Below, one piece after another: positions 46,211 through 54,732 of a DNA stretch of 64,000 nt. Position 1 is the first letter of the stretch, and every line of letters begins with the position of its first letter. Position numbers and translations under genes: made by a program. Source of the stretch: Clostridiales bacterium (GTDB lineage: Bacteria; Bacillota; Clostridia; Lachnospirales; CAG-274); contig JAHALF010000010.1 of assembly GCA_018371275.1 (NCBI GenBank), positions 1 through 64,000 of the forward strand, in the 5' to 3' direction. A model generated the notes under the pieces. The model made no database searches, was not told the DNA's origin, and was given only the letters and a program-made list of their open reading frames with translations.

Positions 46211-47908
46211 CTACTTTGCTGCTATAATAGTAGCTCTTTTTATAACACCTTCATCTTTTTTCTTGTATCCATAATTTATAACCTTTATTATTTGCCCTTT
46301 AATAAACTCTTCATTTTTTTCTGCTAATAAAACCTCATGCTCTTTTGCATTAAACATATCATGAGGATTTGGCTTTATTATTATAATATTATTATTTATT
46401 AAACATTTTTCTATATTATTTCCTACATCATCTATATATTTTGTAAAATCTATTATTTTTTCATCTTTACTTTCCTTAAGCCTTACAACAGAATAATACA
46501 TTATTTCTTGAAATGTACTTATTTCAAATAATATAGTATTTTTTATAAAGTCATCTATCTTTTTTATGTAAGGATTAACTATATTTTCTGCCTTAGATAG
46601 CATATCCTTAATATTCAAATATTGTTTTATTTCTTTTATATTAAAATTAGTTTTTAATATGCTATATATTGTTTCAAAGTCATATTCTATATTATAACTT
46701 TTAAGATCTTTCAATGAATTATCCATATTTTTATATAACTCATCTTTATTTAAAAATACTTCTGTCTCCTTTTCTTTTATATTACAAACTTTAATTATAA
46801 TACTTTCATTTATACCATCTATAATGTTATACAAATTACTCTTTTTATAAATATCCTTGTTAGTTTCTATATAGTTGCTTATCATACTAAACATATCTGT
46901 AATTTCTTTTGATAAATTTAATGATTTTTCTATATTATTTTTAACTAATTTTAATTTTTCTTGTTCATTTAAAATAATATCTTGTTTTAAATTTAATAAA
47001 TATTGCTCAAATACTTCAAATGCCCTCTGCTTAAACTGTTCTTCTGGGTCCTCAACATTTTCAAATATACAAAAAATAGTTTCTTCTATTTTCTTATTAT
47101 CTACATCAAATTTTATATTTATATTAGTATCTATAGATTTAATTTTTGTATTAAGTTCTTCAAAACTTTTGCACGTCTGTTGGTATGTTTCTATTAAAGG
47201 CTTTAACAAAATTTCTATATGATTTTTTTCATTATTATCTTTACACAAATCTTCTAAAGCCTTAATCTGAAGCTTTATTATAGAAGATAGTATTTCTCTT
47301 TCTTCTTCTAAAACATCATTAAAATACTTTATTTTTTTTCTATTTTCTATATCATTTATAGCATTAAAGCAATCTATTAAATTCTTCTTATAACTAACTA
47401 TTATATTATCTATAATATCTTTAATAAAACACTCTTTTATCCTATTAATATTTATATTATTAAAGCTATTATTAACTATGCTATCTATATTTTTATAAAT
47501 ATTATCTATATATTTAGCTGTTATTGTTTTCTTTTCTGTATAAATAGGGTTTATATCTATATCTTTATCATCGCAAAAGAAACTAACTTGACTTTTAAAA
47601 ACAGAAGTTATACCTGATAAATTTTTTAATACTTCTTTATTAAATTTAAAGTCTATATTTTCTACTTTATTTAAAAAAATTATATAGTTATCAATAATAG
47701 TCTTATATATATTAAAAATGTCTTCATCAAACAAAGCTAAACTTTCATCATTAGATATGTGATTTATAAAGCTAGACAAAATAAGCCTTTTTAGCTGTTT
47801 GTTATTAGAGCTAAATTTTTCCTTAAGCATTGTTATATATTCTTTTTCAAAATAACTTTGCTCCATAAAAATCTTTTCAAGCTCAGTTTCTACGGCAAAT
47901 TTGCACAT
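46211..47908 (-). CDS. long helical protein with C-terminal GrpE-like domain
   Basis: 565 residues. Residues 1-~505 are almost entirely helical and charged, with several coiled-coil-like stretches. The last ~55 residues read 'IKPNPHDMFNAKEHEVLL' and 'GQIIKVINYGYKKKDEGVIKRATIIAAK', which match the C-terminal beta-domain of GrpE (compare the family 'xxHxAvxxVE...GxVxxVxxxGYxxxxRvIRxAxVxVAK' pattern). That domain contacts the Hsp70 ATPase, so this is a predicted nucleotide exchange factor. It is much longer than GrpE (~190 aa). GGGGGGAG before ATG; 32 bases after the preceding Hsp70. Confidence 0.75.
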   Translation of the reverse strand: MCKFAVETELEKIFMEQSYFEKEYITMLKEKFSSNNKQLKRLILSSFINHISNDESLALFDEDIFNIYKTIIDNYIIFLNKVENIDFKFNKEVLKNLSGITSVFKSQVSFFCDDKDIDINPIYTEKKTITAKYIDNIYKNIDSIVNNSFNNININRIKECFIKDIIDNIIVSYKKNLIDCFNAINDIENRKKIKYFNDVLEEEREILSSIIKLQIKALEDLCKDNNEKNHIEILLKPLIETYQQTCKSFEELNTKIKSIDTNINIKFDVDNKKIEETIFCIFENVEDPEEQFKQRAFEVFEQYLLNLKQDIILNEQEKLKLVKNNIEKSLNLSKEITDMFSMISNYIETNKDIYKKSNLYNIIDGINESIIIKVCNIKEKETEVFLNKDELYKNMDNSLKDLKSYNIEYDFETIYSILKTNFNIKEIKQYLNIKDMLSKAENIVNPYIKKIDDFIKNTILFEISTFQEIMYYSVVRLKESKDEKIIDFTKYIDDVGNNIEKCLINNNIIIIKPNPHDMFNAKEHEVLLAEKNEEFIKGQIIKVINYGYKKKDEGVIKRATIIAAK

Positions 47909-47940
47909 AAGCTCCCCCCTTCATACAATATTTTACTAGC

Positions 47941-49617
47941 CTAATAAAGCTCATCAACTGATAATTCTGTAACAATTCCGTCATCACTCATACTTTTTGC
48001 TGTAACTTTAAGCATATTATCAGGGCTTATGCTAAATATTACTTTAACTTTTTCTTGTCCCTTAGGTCCTTGAGGAATACCTCTTAAAGAAGTTCCAGCT
48101 AATCTTTTCATACCTTCATTAGTAACTAAAGTATTCCCTTTTTCATCATCTGGTATAGTGTTTTCATATACAACAATAGCCATACTACTAACATTATCAA
48201 AATTTGTTATGAGAGGCTCTGATGCTTCTATAACAAGGCTATCTTTTGGTATGTCCATACCTGCTTTTACAATTTCCATAAAACGTCTACCTGCTATTTC
48301 TAGTCCTATTGGATGAATAGTTTTTTCGTGAACAACAGGACCTTTTACAGTTGGCATCATAATCATATTACAATAATGGGCAGCTCCTTGAGATATACTA
48401 AGAGCTGGACTTATTTTAGATTTAAAAGGTTCTTTATTAAATTTTTCTTTTATTTTTTCACTTACAATAGGCATAGATGAACTACCACCTACTAAAAATA
48501 TTTCATCTATTTCTTCAGCACTTATTTTAGCTTTTTCTAAAGACTTATCAACACACAATATAGTTTCATTTATCATATCTATAACAGATTTACCTTCAAA
48601 TTTTTTGAATATATCATCACTATCATTAAGTTTGTTTACCCTTTTATGGTTTAAAAAATCATCTTTTGTTATTTCCATATTAATATTAACAATTTTAGGC
48701 TCTTGTATAAATGGAGCTAAAACTATTTTTGTAGATTTTGCTTGAGAAAGCCTTTCTTTAGCTTGATTTGCCATTTGAGCTAAACGTACTAATGCAACCT
48801 TTTTTTGCCTTTTAGATACACCATCATCTACATTTTCATCAAATAAATCTATTTGGTTATCTGTAAGTTTTTTAAATTCTTCATAAATCATATCTATTAA
48901 TATTTTATCAACGTCATTTCCACCTAAATTATTGTCTCCATAAGTACTTAAAATAGATATATTAGGTTCTTCATTTTCATCTAATTTTATTTCTAATATA
49001 CAAGCATCAAATGTACCACCACCAAAGTCATACACTAATACTTTCTTATCTTTTCTTTCATTAACAGCATAACTTATAGCTGCAGCTGCTGGCTCTAATC
49101 TTAAATATATGCTATCTTCATCAAATCCTGCTAATACAGCTGCTTGTTTTGTCATTTTCTTTTGCTTATCTGTAGAGTTTGCTGGAACTGTTATTACACA
49201 ACCTGAAAATTCACCAGATATATTAAGCTTTTCTCTAGCATACTCATCTGCCATTCTTTTAAGATAACCCATTATCTCTCCAGCTATTTGTTCTGGACTA
49301 AAGCTAAACTCTTTTTCATCTACATTTATTGTAATATTTTCATCTGTTCCTAAAAATCTTTTTATTGATAAAATTGTGCTTTGAGGATATATCATAGCAG
49401 CCTCTTTAGCTTGCACACCAAATATTTTAGATAATTTATTTTCATCTTCTATATCTGTTTCAAACTGTATAGCCGTTGGGAAAATGTTACTCCCATCAAT
49501 AGGTATTGTCTGAACATCCCCATTTTTAAAATCAAATATACTAACAACAGAATTTGTTGTACCAAAATCTATACCTAAAAATAATCCTCTTTCTAAATCA
49601 AGTCCTAATGTTGCCAT
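47941..49617 (-). CDS. Hsp70-family ATPase, lidless (first of four)
   Basis: 558 residues. Intact ATPase motifs: 'GIDFGTTNSVVSIFD', 'SILSIKRFLG' with the catalytic Lys, 'VYDFGGGTFDACILE' and 'IFLVGGSSSMPIVSEKI'. An insert around residues 230-300 ('DLFDENVDDGVSKRQKK') sits where other DnaK proteins have part of lobe II. The substrate domain (about 400-558) retains 'GMDIPKDSLVIEASEPLITNFDN' and 'LAGTSLRGIPQGPKGQEKVKVIFSISPDNMLKVTAKS', split here, a normal beta domain; the helical lid is missing. AAGGAGG site. Confidence 0.9.
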   Translation of the reverse strand: MATLGLDLERGLFLGIDFGTTNSVVSIFDFKNGDVQTIPIDGSNIFPTAIQFETDIEDENKLSKIFGVQAKEAAMIYPQSTILSIKRFLGTDENITINVDEKEFSFSPEQIAGEIMGYLKRMADEYAREKLNISGEFSGCVITVPANSTDKQKKMTKQAAVLAGFDEDSIYLRLEPAAAAISYAVNERKDKKVLVYDFGGGTFDACILEIKLDENEEPNISILSTYGDNNLGGNDVDKILIDMIYEEFKKLTDNQIDLFDENVDDGVSKRQKKVALVRLAQMANQAKERLSQAKSTKIVLAPFIQEPKIVNINMEITKDDFLNHKRVNKLNDSDDIFKKFEGKSVIDMINETILCVDKSLEKAKISAEEIDEIFLVGGSSSMPIVSEKIKEKFNKEPFKSKISPALSISQGAAHYCNMIMMPTVKGPVVHEKTIHPIGLEIAGRRFMEIVKAGMDIPKDSLVIEASEPLITNFDNVSSMAIVVYENTIPDDEKGNTLVTNEGMKRLAGTSLRGIPQGPKGQEKVKVIFSISPDNMLKVTAKSMSDDGIVTELSVDELY

Positions 49618-49636
49618 ATTATTTCCTCCTTAGTTT

Positions 49637-52300
49637 TTATAGTATTTTTCCTTTTAAGCTATAATCCTTTTCTATAAGTTTTTCTATAACCTTATGCGCA
49701 TCATTATACTTACCTTCATAAGTATATATAAAAGCGTTATTTATTTTAAAATATTCATCATCTATATCAAATATTGTATTTATAGTATTTGTTGTGAAAA
49801 ATCTTTTTGTAGATATATTACCATTTTCCATATTTTCTACAAAATAATATTCTATATCCTCTCCATAAAAAATAGGCAATGTAACTATATAAATACCAAA
49901 TTTAAAATACTTCATTTTTACATACAAAAATTTATCTTGATTAATATTTTTATAGTATAAATAAATGTCTTTATTAGGTGAAGCCTTATAAATAAAAGGT
50001 TTATTTTTATATAAATACGAAAACTTTTTAAATTTGTCTTTATTATTTTCAAATATTTTAAATCCCAGTTGTTCTATTTCCATATTTTCTATAATTTTTT
50101 CAAATACATTATATTTATCCTTTAAATTATAATCTCCTTTTAAATATATATGACCTAACGCATATCCTATTATACTATTTTTAGTTTCATTAAAAATATA
50201 TTCCATAATATATAAAATATCATCACTAAATATATAATTTCCATTAAAAGCTTCATACATACAATAATTCAAAAAATATTCTATGGCTTTATTATCTATA
50301 TCCTCACTATATAACCTTATAAATATTTTTTCACTATACTTATTTATACTGTGTGTATATACTGTTAATTTTAATATATGCTCATCTAACTCTTTTTTTA
50401 TAATACCCATATTTTCTAAGTTTTTTCTAAGCTCAATCCATTCATTAATACCACATTTATAATTTTTTAATACTATATGTAAAAAAATATCATCAAACAT
50501 TGAATTTAATAAAAGTTTATAAGCAAATATAGCTATATCTTTACCATAATCATTTTCCTCACTAATAGCCTTTATAACATAAAATAATGTGTCATAACTT
50601 AAAATATTAGATTTTTTCTTAATAATTTCTAAAGATTTATCATACTCTTTACAAAATATATATGATTTTATAATATTATCTACATATCTATCATTAATAT
50701 ATTTTTCTAAAACTTTACTATAATAATCATTTGCTGTTTTATAATTTTTGTTATGAAAGCTAATATTACCAAGAGTTAATAATATTTGCATTTTAAGTGA
50801 AACTGATATATCCTCTATTTCTAAAACATTTTCTAAAAGCTCTATTTTACTATTATCTAAATTATCTATTTTTAAATAATATTTAGCCGTATTTATTAAT
50901 GTAAATTTATCCCTATATCCTGCTTTACAAAATCTATAAAAATATTTTCCATTAACTCCTTCTACAAGTTTATTAATTTTTATTTCACAGTTTAATATTT
51001 CTTTTTTATCCTCAGAAAAAATATAGTAGTAAAAATCTTTAGAGCTAGAACTTATAACTACTGTATTATTTTTTATATTATATTCTTTAACATTATCTAT
51101 ATTATAATCTTTTATAATTATTATTTTTGCATTGTTATCTTCTATATAAACTTCATATAAGTAATTATTAGGATATAATGTGTCCATTATCTTTTTTTCT
51201 TCTATATTACCATCTAATGTACAATCTAACATATATTTATATATTGTATAGTAATATCTACCTATGTAACCCTTTTCTAAAAAGTATCTAGAATACTTTA
51301 ATATTTTATCTTTATACTCTGTCACCAACTCATTATATTTTTTGTTGCTTAAAATAATATAATATATAAATGAAATTATTTCTAAATCTATATTAGGCTC
51401 TCTTAAAAATTGTTTTATAGGATAAAGCCCTATGTCTTCCATATTATTTTTATAACAAGCTTTTATATAACTATTATTTAATCCAGGTAAAGATATTTGT
51501 CTATTTATAGCTTCTTTAAAAAATAAATAACTAATTTTTGTATGTATATTATTATAAAGGTATGTTTCACAAATTTTTAAAAGTATAAAATCTAAACTAT
51601 ATTCTTTATATATTTTTTGATTAAACATATTGTCATTAAAATCAAATATTATGCTATTTTCATATCTAAATATAGATTTTTCTATATTTATACTCTTATA
51701 TAAAGACCATTTTATATAATTTTTAAATGTATACTTTTCAAAACTTATAAAACTTGATTTTTTTTCAAATAAATTATATAAAATTATATTCTTCCAAAAA
51801 CTATTATTTTCTATATTTTCAATATTTAATAAAATATCCCTTTCAATAGTATCTGTTATTATTTTTAAAAAAGCTATATATATTTTAGCCTCATTATTAT
51901 CTATACCCTGTAGAGATTTTATATACTTATTAGTACCTCTTATGGAAGATTTTTTAGATCTTATTAATCCTTGTAAAAACAAATAAAAACTATATCTATT
52001 TATATCATTATTCTTTAAATATTTTTTATATTTTGATATATTATTGTTAAAGTATTCTATTTTTTCTTTATCTTCTATATTTATACTAAAGAAAAATATA
52101 GCAAGTAAAATATCAAAATCTGACTTATTTTTATTTAAATATTCTGCACAACAGTTATAAGCTTTATTTAAATATTCTATTTTGTCCATAGTCAAAAAGC
52201 CTAAATAATATCTATTTAAAAGCAGTATAAGTCTTTTTTTAGTTTTTCTATTATCATATTGTTTTTCTACATTATTAATGCTTTTTTCTATAAACTTCAT
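49637..52300 (-). CDS. large helical/TPR-like protein of the Hsp70 operon
   Basis: 887 residues, very rich in I, K, N and Y. Most of it is a helical solenoid; TPR-like pairs are clearest in 'ISFHNKNYKTANDYYSKVLEKYINDRYVDNII' (about 515-545) and at the end 'FIYTYEGKYNDAHKVIEKLIEKD'. Two beta-rich inserts occur around 390-450 and 780-850. No signal peptide, membrane segment or catalytic motif was seen. From memory it resembles a large clostridial protein of unknown function (DUF5717) whose N-terminal beta part would here be the separate preceding gene; this was not checked. 9 bases after that gene; AGGAGA site. Confidence 0.65.
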   Translation of the reverse strand: MKFIEKSINNVEKQYDNRKTKKRLILLLNRYYLGFLTMDKIEYLNKAYNCCAEYLNKNKSDFDILLAIFFFSINIEDKEKIEYFNNNISKYKKYLKNNDINRYSFYLFLQGLIRSKKSSIRGTNKYIKSLQGIDNNEAKIYIAFLKIITDTIERDILLNIENIENNSFWKNIILYNLFEKKSSFISFEKYTFKNYIKWSLYKSINIEKSIFRYENSIIFDFNDNMFNQKIYKEYSLDFILLKICETYLYNNIHTKISYLFFKEAINRQISLPGLNNSYIKACYKNNMEDIGLYPIKQFLREPNIDLEIISFIYYIILSNKKYNELVTEYKDKILKYSRYFLEKGYIGRYYYTIYKYMLDCTLDGNIEEKKIMDTLYPNNYLYEVYIEDNNAKIIIIKDYNIDNVKEYNIKNNTVVISSSSKDFYYYIFSEDKKEILNCEIKINKLVEGVNGKYFYRFCKAGYRDKFTLINTAKYYLKIDNLDNSKIELLENVLEIEDISVSLKMQILLTLGNISFHNKNYKTANDYYSKVLEKYINDRYVDNIIKSYIFCKEYDKSLEIIKKKSNILSYDTLFYVIKAISEENDYGKDIAIFAYKLLLNSMFDDIFLHIVLKNYKCGINEWIELRKNLENMGIIKKELDEHILKLTVYTHSINKYSEKIFIRLYSEDIDNKAIEYFLNYCMYEAFNGNYIFSDDILYIMEYIFNETKNSIIGYALGHIYLKGDYNLKDKYNVFEKIIENMEIEQLGFKIFENNKDKFKKFSYLYKNKPFIYKASPNKDIYLYYKNINQDKFLYVKMKYFKFGIYIVTLPIFYGEDIEYYFVENMENGNISTKRFFTTNTINTIFDIDDEYFKINNAFIYTYEGKYNDAHKVIEKLIEKDYSLKGKIL

Positions 52301-52309
52301 TTTTATCTC

Positions 52310-53491
52310 CTATATTAAATTATTGCCTATATATATTTTTTTTTCCATTTTATATATATCATCATCTAAAATAGCCTTTATAAGTATTTCACTCTCTATA
52401 TTAGGTCTTTTAGTAAAGTCCATTTGAGCTTTTAAAAATCCTGTCATCTTTACATTAAAACCTATCTCTGTATATTTAGATACAAGATATTTTTTACCTT
52501 CAAAAAATATAAATGTATCTTTAGGAACAATTTCTATAATTATATCCTTTTCAGTGTTATTTAATATTTTTAATACCCCGCTATCTGTTGTTGTAAAATA
52601 CTCTTTTTCAAGTAATATTTCTACTGGTTTTTTCTTGCTAAGTTCTATTATAACACTTTCATTTGTTTTATTAAATACAATTTTTCTACGCTCAAAAAAA
52701 TTATTAATTTTATTTTTTAAAATTCTAAATTCTAGGTTATAATTACCATCTTCATCAAAGTCCTTGTTTGTAATTTTATTTTTAAGTATTTTAATAAAAT
52801 CTATATCATCTTCTAAAACAATATCCTCTTCAAAATAGCCTGATCCAATAAGTTTTATTGGTATTATGCCTATAATATCTGATTCTGTATTTGTTGTAAA
52901 ATATTTATATTTAAAAATTTTTTGTGATAATTTTATATATGATTTTTCCTTCATCTTAGATAAAACAAAAAAATTATCAATTGCTCGTTGCTTATTAGAA
53001 TCTTTTAATATTTCTTCTACAACATCTATATGCTTATAATTTATATTTTTTAACCATATCATAAATTCATAAGAATAAAAAATTCTTATAGCTTCTATAT
53101 AATTTTTTAAATAGTATCCATAAAATTCTTTTATCGTATATATTTTTTCTTTTATACATTGTAAATAATCAAAACTAGATATAGTTATATAAACAGGTAT
53201 ATAAACTTGTCCACCATTAGATATTATTACTACTTCACTTTTTATAAACTCACCACTAGAATATACAGATGGAACTATATTATATTCTATTTTTACATCA
53301 TTACCTAAAAAATTTTCTTTATCTAACAAAAGACAATCTGTATTAGACACAATATCTCCAGATAGTATGCCTCCACCTATATTTTTAATATTTATAACTC
53401 CGCTGTTTTTTTCATTCATATTTATAGCTATTTTATCTATATCTATTTGTATATTTGGCAAAGGATACTCTAAAAATTCTTTTAAATTCAT
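52310..53491 (-). CDS. beta-sandwich protein, first gene of the Hsp70 operon
   Basis: 393 residues. Residues ~10-110 and ~205-390 are beta-rich and contain repeated Ig-like phrases: 'NSGVINIKNIGGGILSGDIVS' and 'VVIISNGGQVYIPVYITIS' in the first module, related 'YFTTTDSGVLKILNNTEKDIIIEIVP' in the last. A helical segment (about 110-195) separates them. There is no signal peptide, so the sandwich domains are cytoplasmic. These modules resemble ASPM/SPD-2/Hydin-like or 'gain of G-G-x-S-G' folds fused to chaperone-like proteins; function unknown. Promoter at 53541-53569; AAGAAGGT site. Confidence 0.65.
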   Translation of the reverse strand: MNLKEFLEYPLPNIQIDIDKIAINMNEKNSGVINIKNIGGGILSGDIVSNTDCLLLDKENFLGNDVKIEYNIVPSVYSSGEFIKSEVVIISNGGQVYIPVYITISSFDYLQCIKEKIYTIKEFYGYYLKNYIEAIRIFYSYEFMIWLKNINYKHIDVVEEILKDSNKQRAIDNFFVLSKMKEKSYIKLSQKIFKYKYFTTNTESDIIGIIPIKLIGSGYFEEDIVLEDDIDFIKILKNKITNKDFDEDGNYNLEFRILKNKINNFFERRKIVFNKTNESVIIELSKKKPVEILLEKEYFTTTDSGVLKILNNTEKDIIIEIVPKDTFIFFEGKKYLVSKYTEIGFNVKMTGFLKAQMDFTKRPNIESEILIKAILDDDIYKMEKKIYIGNNLI

Positions 53492-53540
53492 ATTTGTACC
53501 TTCTTTTATATTATTATAATTTCAATATTTTACTAATTTT

Positions 53541-53569
53541 ATTATAAATGATTTTTTCAAATCTATCAA
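53541..53569 (-). promoter_or_regulatory. promoter of the Hsp70 operon
   Basis: Minus strand TTGATA (53564-53569), 17-base spacer, TATAAT (53541-53546), about 50 bases before the first start codon. No CIRCE inverted repeat (TTAGCACTC-N9-GAGTGCTAA) occurs in the 160-base gap. Confidence 0.75.
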
Positions 53570-53588
53570 CTTTTTATATAAATAATTG

Positions 53589-53617
53589 TTGAAATAAATA
53601 AGTTTTTAATTTAATAT
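53589..53617 (+). promoter_or_regulatory. candidate promoter of the CobD/HisC-like gene
   Basis: TTGAAA (53589-53594), 17-base spacer, TAATAT (53612-53617), 35 bases before ATG 53652. Divergent from the Hsp70 operon promoter, with about 20 bases between the two -35 boxes. Confidence 0.5.
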
Positions 53618-53651
53618 ATATATATTAATAAAATTTTAAAGGAGGAGATTT

Positions 53652-54722
53652 ATGCTTAATCATGGTGGAGATTTAGATACTATAGAACAAATGTACAATA
53701 TTTCAAAAGAAAAAATTATAGATTTTAGTGCAAATATAAATCCTTTAGGGATATCTAACAAAATAGAAAATGCTATAAAAAACAATATTAGTGTTATAAC
53801 TACATATCCAGATAAAGATTATATTTCTTTAAAAAAATCTATATCAAATTATTGTGGTTGTAATGAAGATAATATTATTGTAGGAAATGGTGCTACGGAA
53901 ATTATATCATTATTTATAAAAAACTTATCACCAAAAAATGCTATAATTATATCCCCTTCTTATTTTGAATATGAAAGAGAACTAAAAAACAATAACTGCA
54001 ATATAAAATTTTTTGATTTAAAAGAAGAAGAAGATTTCATATTAAATATAAATAATCTTTTAAATAAAATAGATAATACTATAGATTTAATTGTATTATG
54101 TAATCCAAATAATCCGACTGGAACGGCTATAAATAATGAACAAATTAAACTTATATTAAATAAATGTAAGTTTTTAATGATAGATGAAACATATGCAGAA
54201 TTTTCTAGTAAATCAGAAAATATATGTGCATCATCTCTTGTAAATGAATATGACAATCTTTTTATTATAAGAGGAACTTCAAAATTTTTTGCAGTACCTG
54301 GAATAAGGCTTGGATATGGGCTTTGTAAAAATAAAAATATTTTAGATAAAATAAACAAATTTAAAGACCCTTGGAGTGTTAATTCTATTGCAAACTTAAT
54401 TGGCATAAATATGTTTAATGATGAAGAATATATAAAAAAAACAAAAGAATTAATATTAAATCAAAAACAATTCATTTTTGAAGAACTTTCTAAAATAAAA
54501 AATTTAAAGTTTTATAAAACTAATTCTAACTTTATATTATGTAAAATTTTAAATAATAAAACTACATCTTCAAAACTTTTTGAAAATTTAATAAAAGAAA
54601 ATATATTAATACGAGATGCTAAAAATTTTGTTTTTTTAGATGACAGCTTTTTTAGGTTTTGCATATTATCTAAAGAAAACAATAAATTGTTAATAGAAAA
54701 AATTAAAAATATTTTATTATAA
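53652..54722 (+). CDS. CobD/HisC-like PLP-dependent aminotransferase-fold enzyme
   Basis: 356 residues, fold-type I. The N-terminal 'LNHGGDLDTIEQMYNISKEKIIDFSANINPLGIS' is characteristic of threonine-phosphate decarboxylase (CobD), and 'LIVLCNPNNPTGTAI', 'FLMIDETYAEF', PLP lysine in 'IIRGTSKFFAVPGIRLGYGL' complete the family. CobD makes aminopropanol phosphate for cobalamin, but no cob gene or cobalamin riboswitch is nearby, so a histidinol-phosphate or other aminotransferase activity is also possible. GGAGGAG site 6 bases before ATG. It is followed 10 bases later by the GltD-like gene. Confidence 0.82.
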   Translation: MLNHGGDLDTIEQMYNISKEKIIDFSANINPLGISNKIENAIKNNISVITTYPDKDYISLKKSISNYCGCNEDNIIVGNGATEIISLFIKNLSPKNAIIISPSYFEYERELKNNNCNIKFFDLKEEEDFILNINNLLNKIDNTIDLIVLCNPNNPTGTAINNEQIKLILNKCKFLMIDETYAEFSSKSENICASSLVNEYDNLFIIRGTSKFFAVPGIRLGYGLCKNKNILDKINKFKDPWSVNSIANLIGINMFNDEEYIKKTKELILNQKQFIFEELSKIKNLKFYKTNSNFILCKILNNKTTSSKLFENLIKENILIRDAKNFVFLDDSFFRFCILSKENNKLLIEKIKNILL

Positions 54723-54732
54723 GAGGTACTAT

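Noticed and set aside
53492..53651. CIRCE or cobalamin riboswitch in the divergent region
   Set aside because: No 9-bp CIRCE halves and too short (160 bases, AT-rich) for a cobalamin riboswitch.
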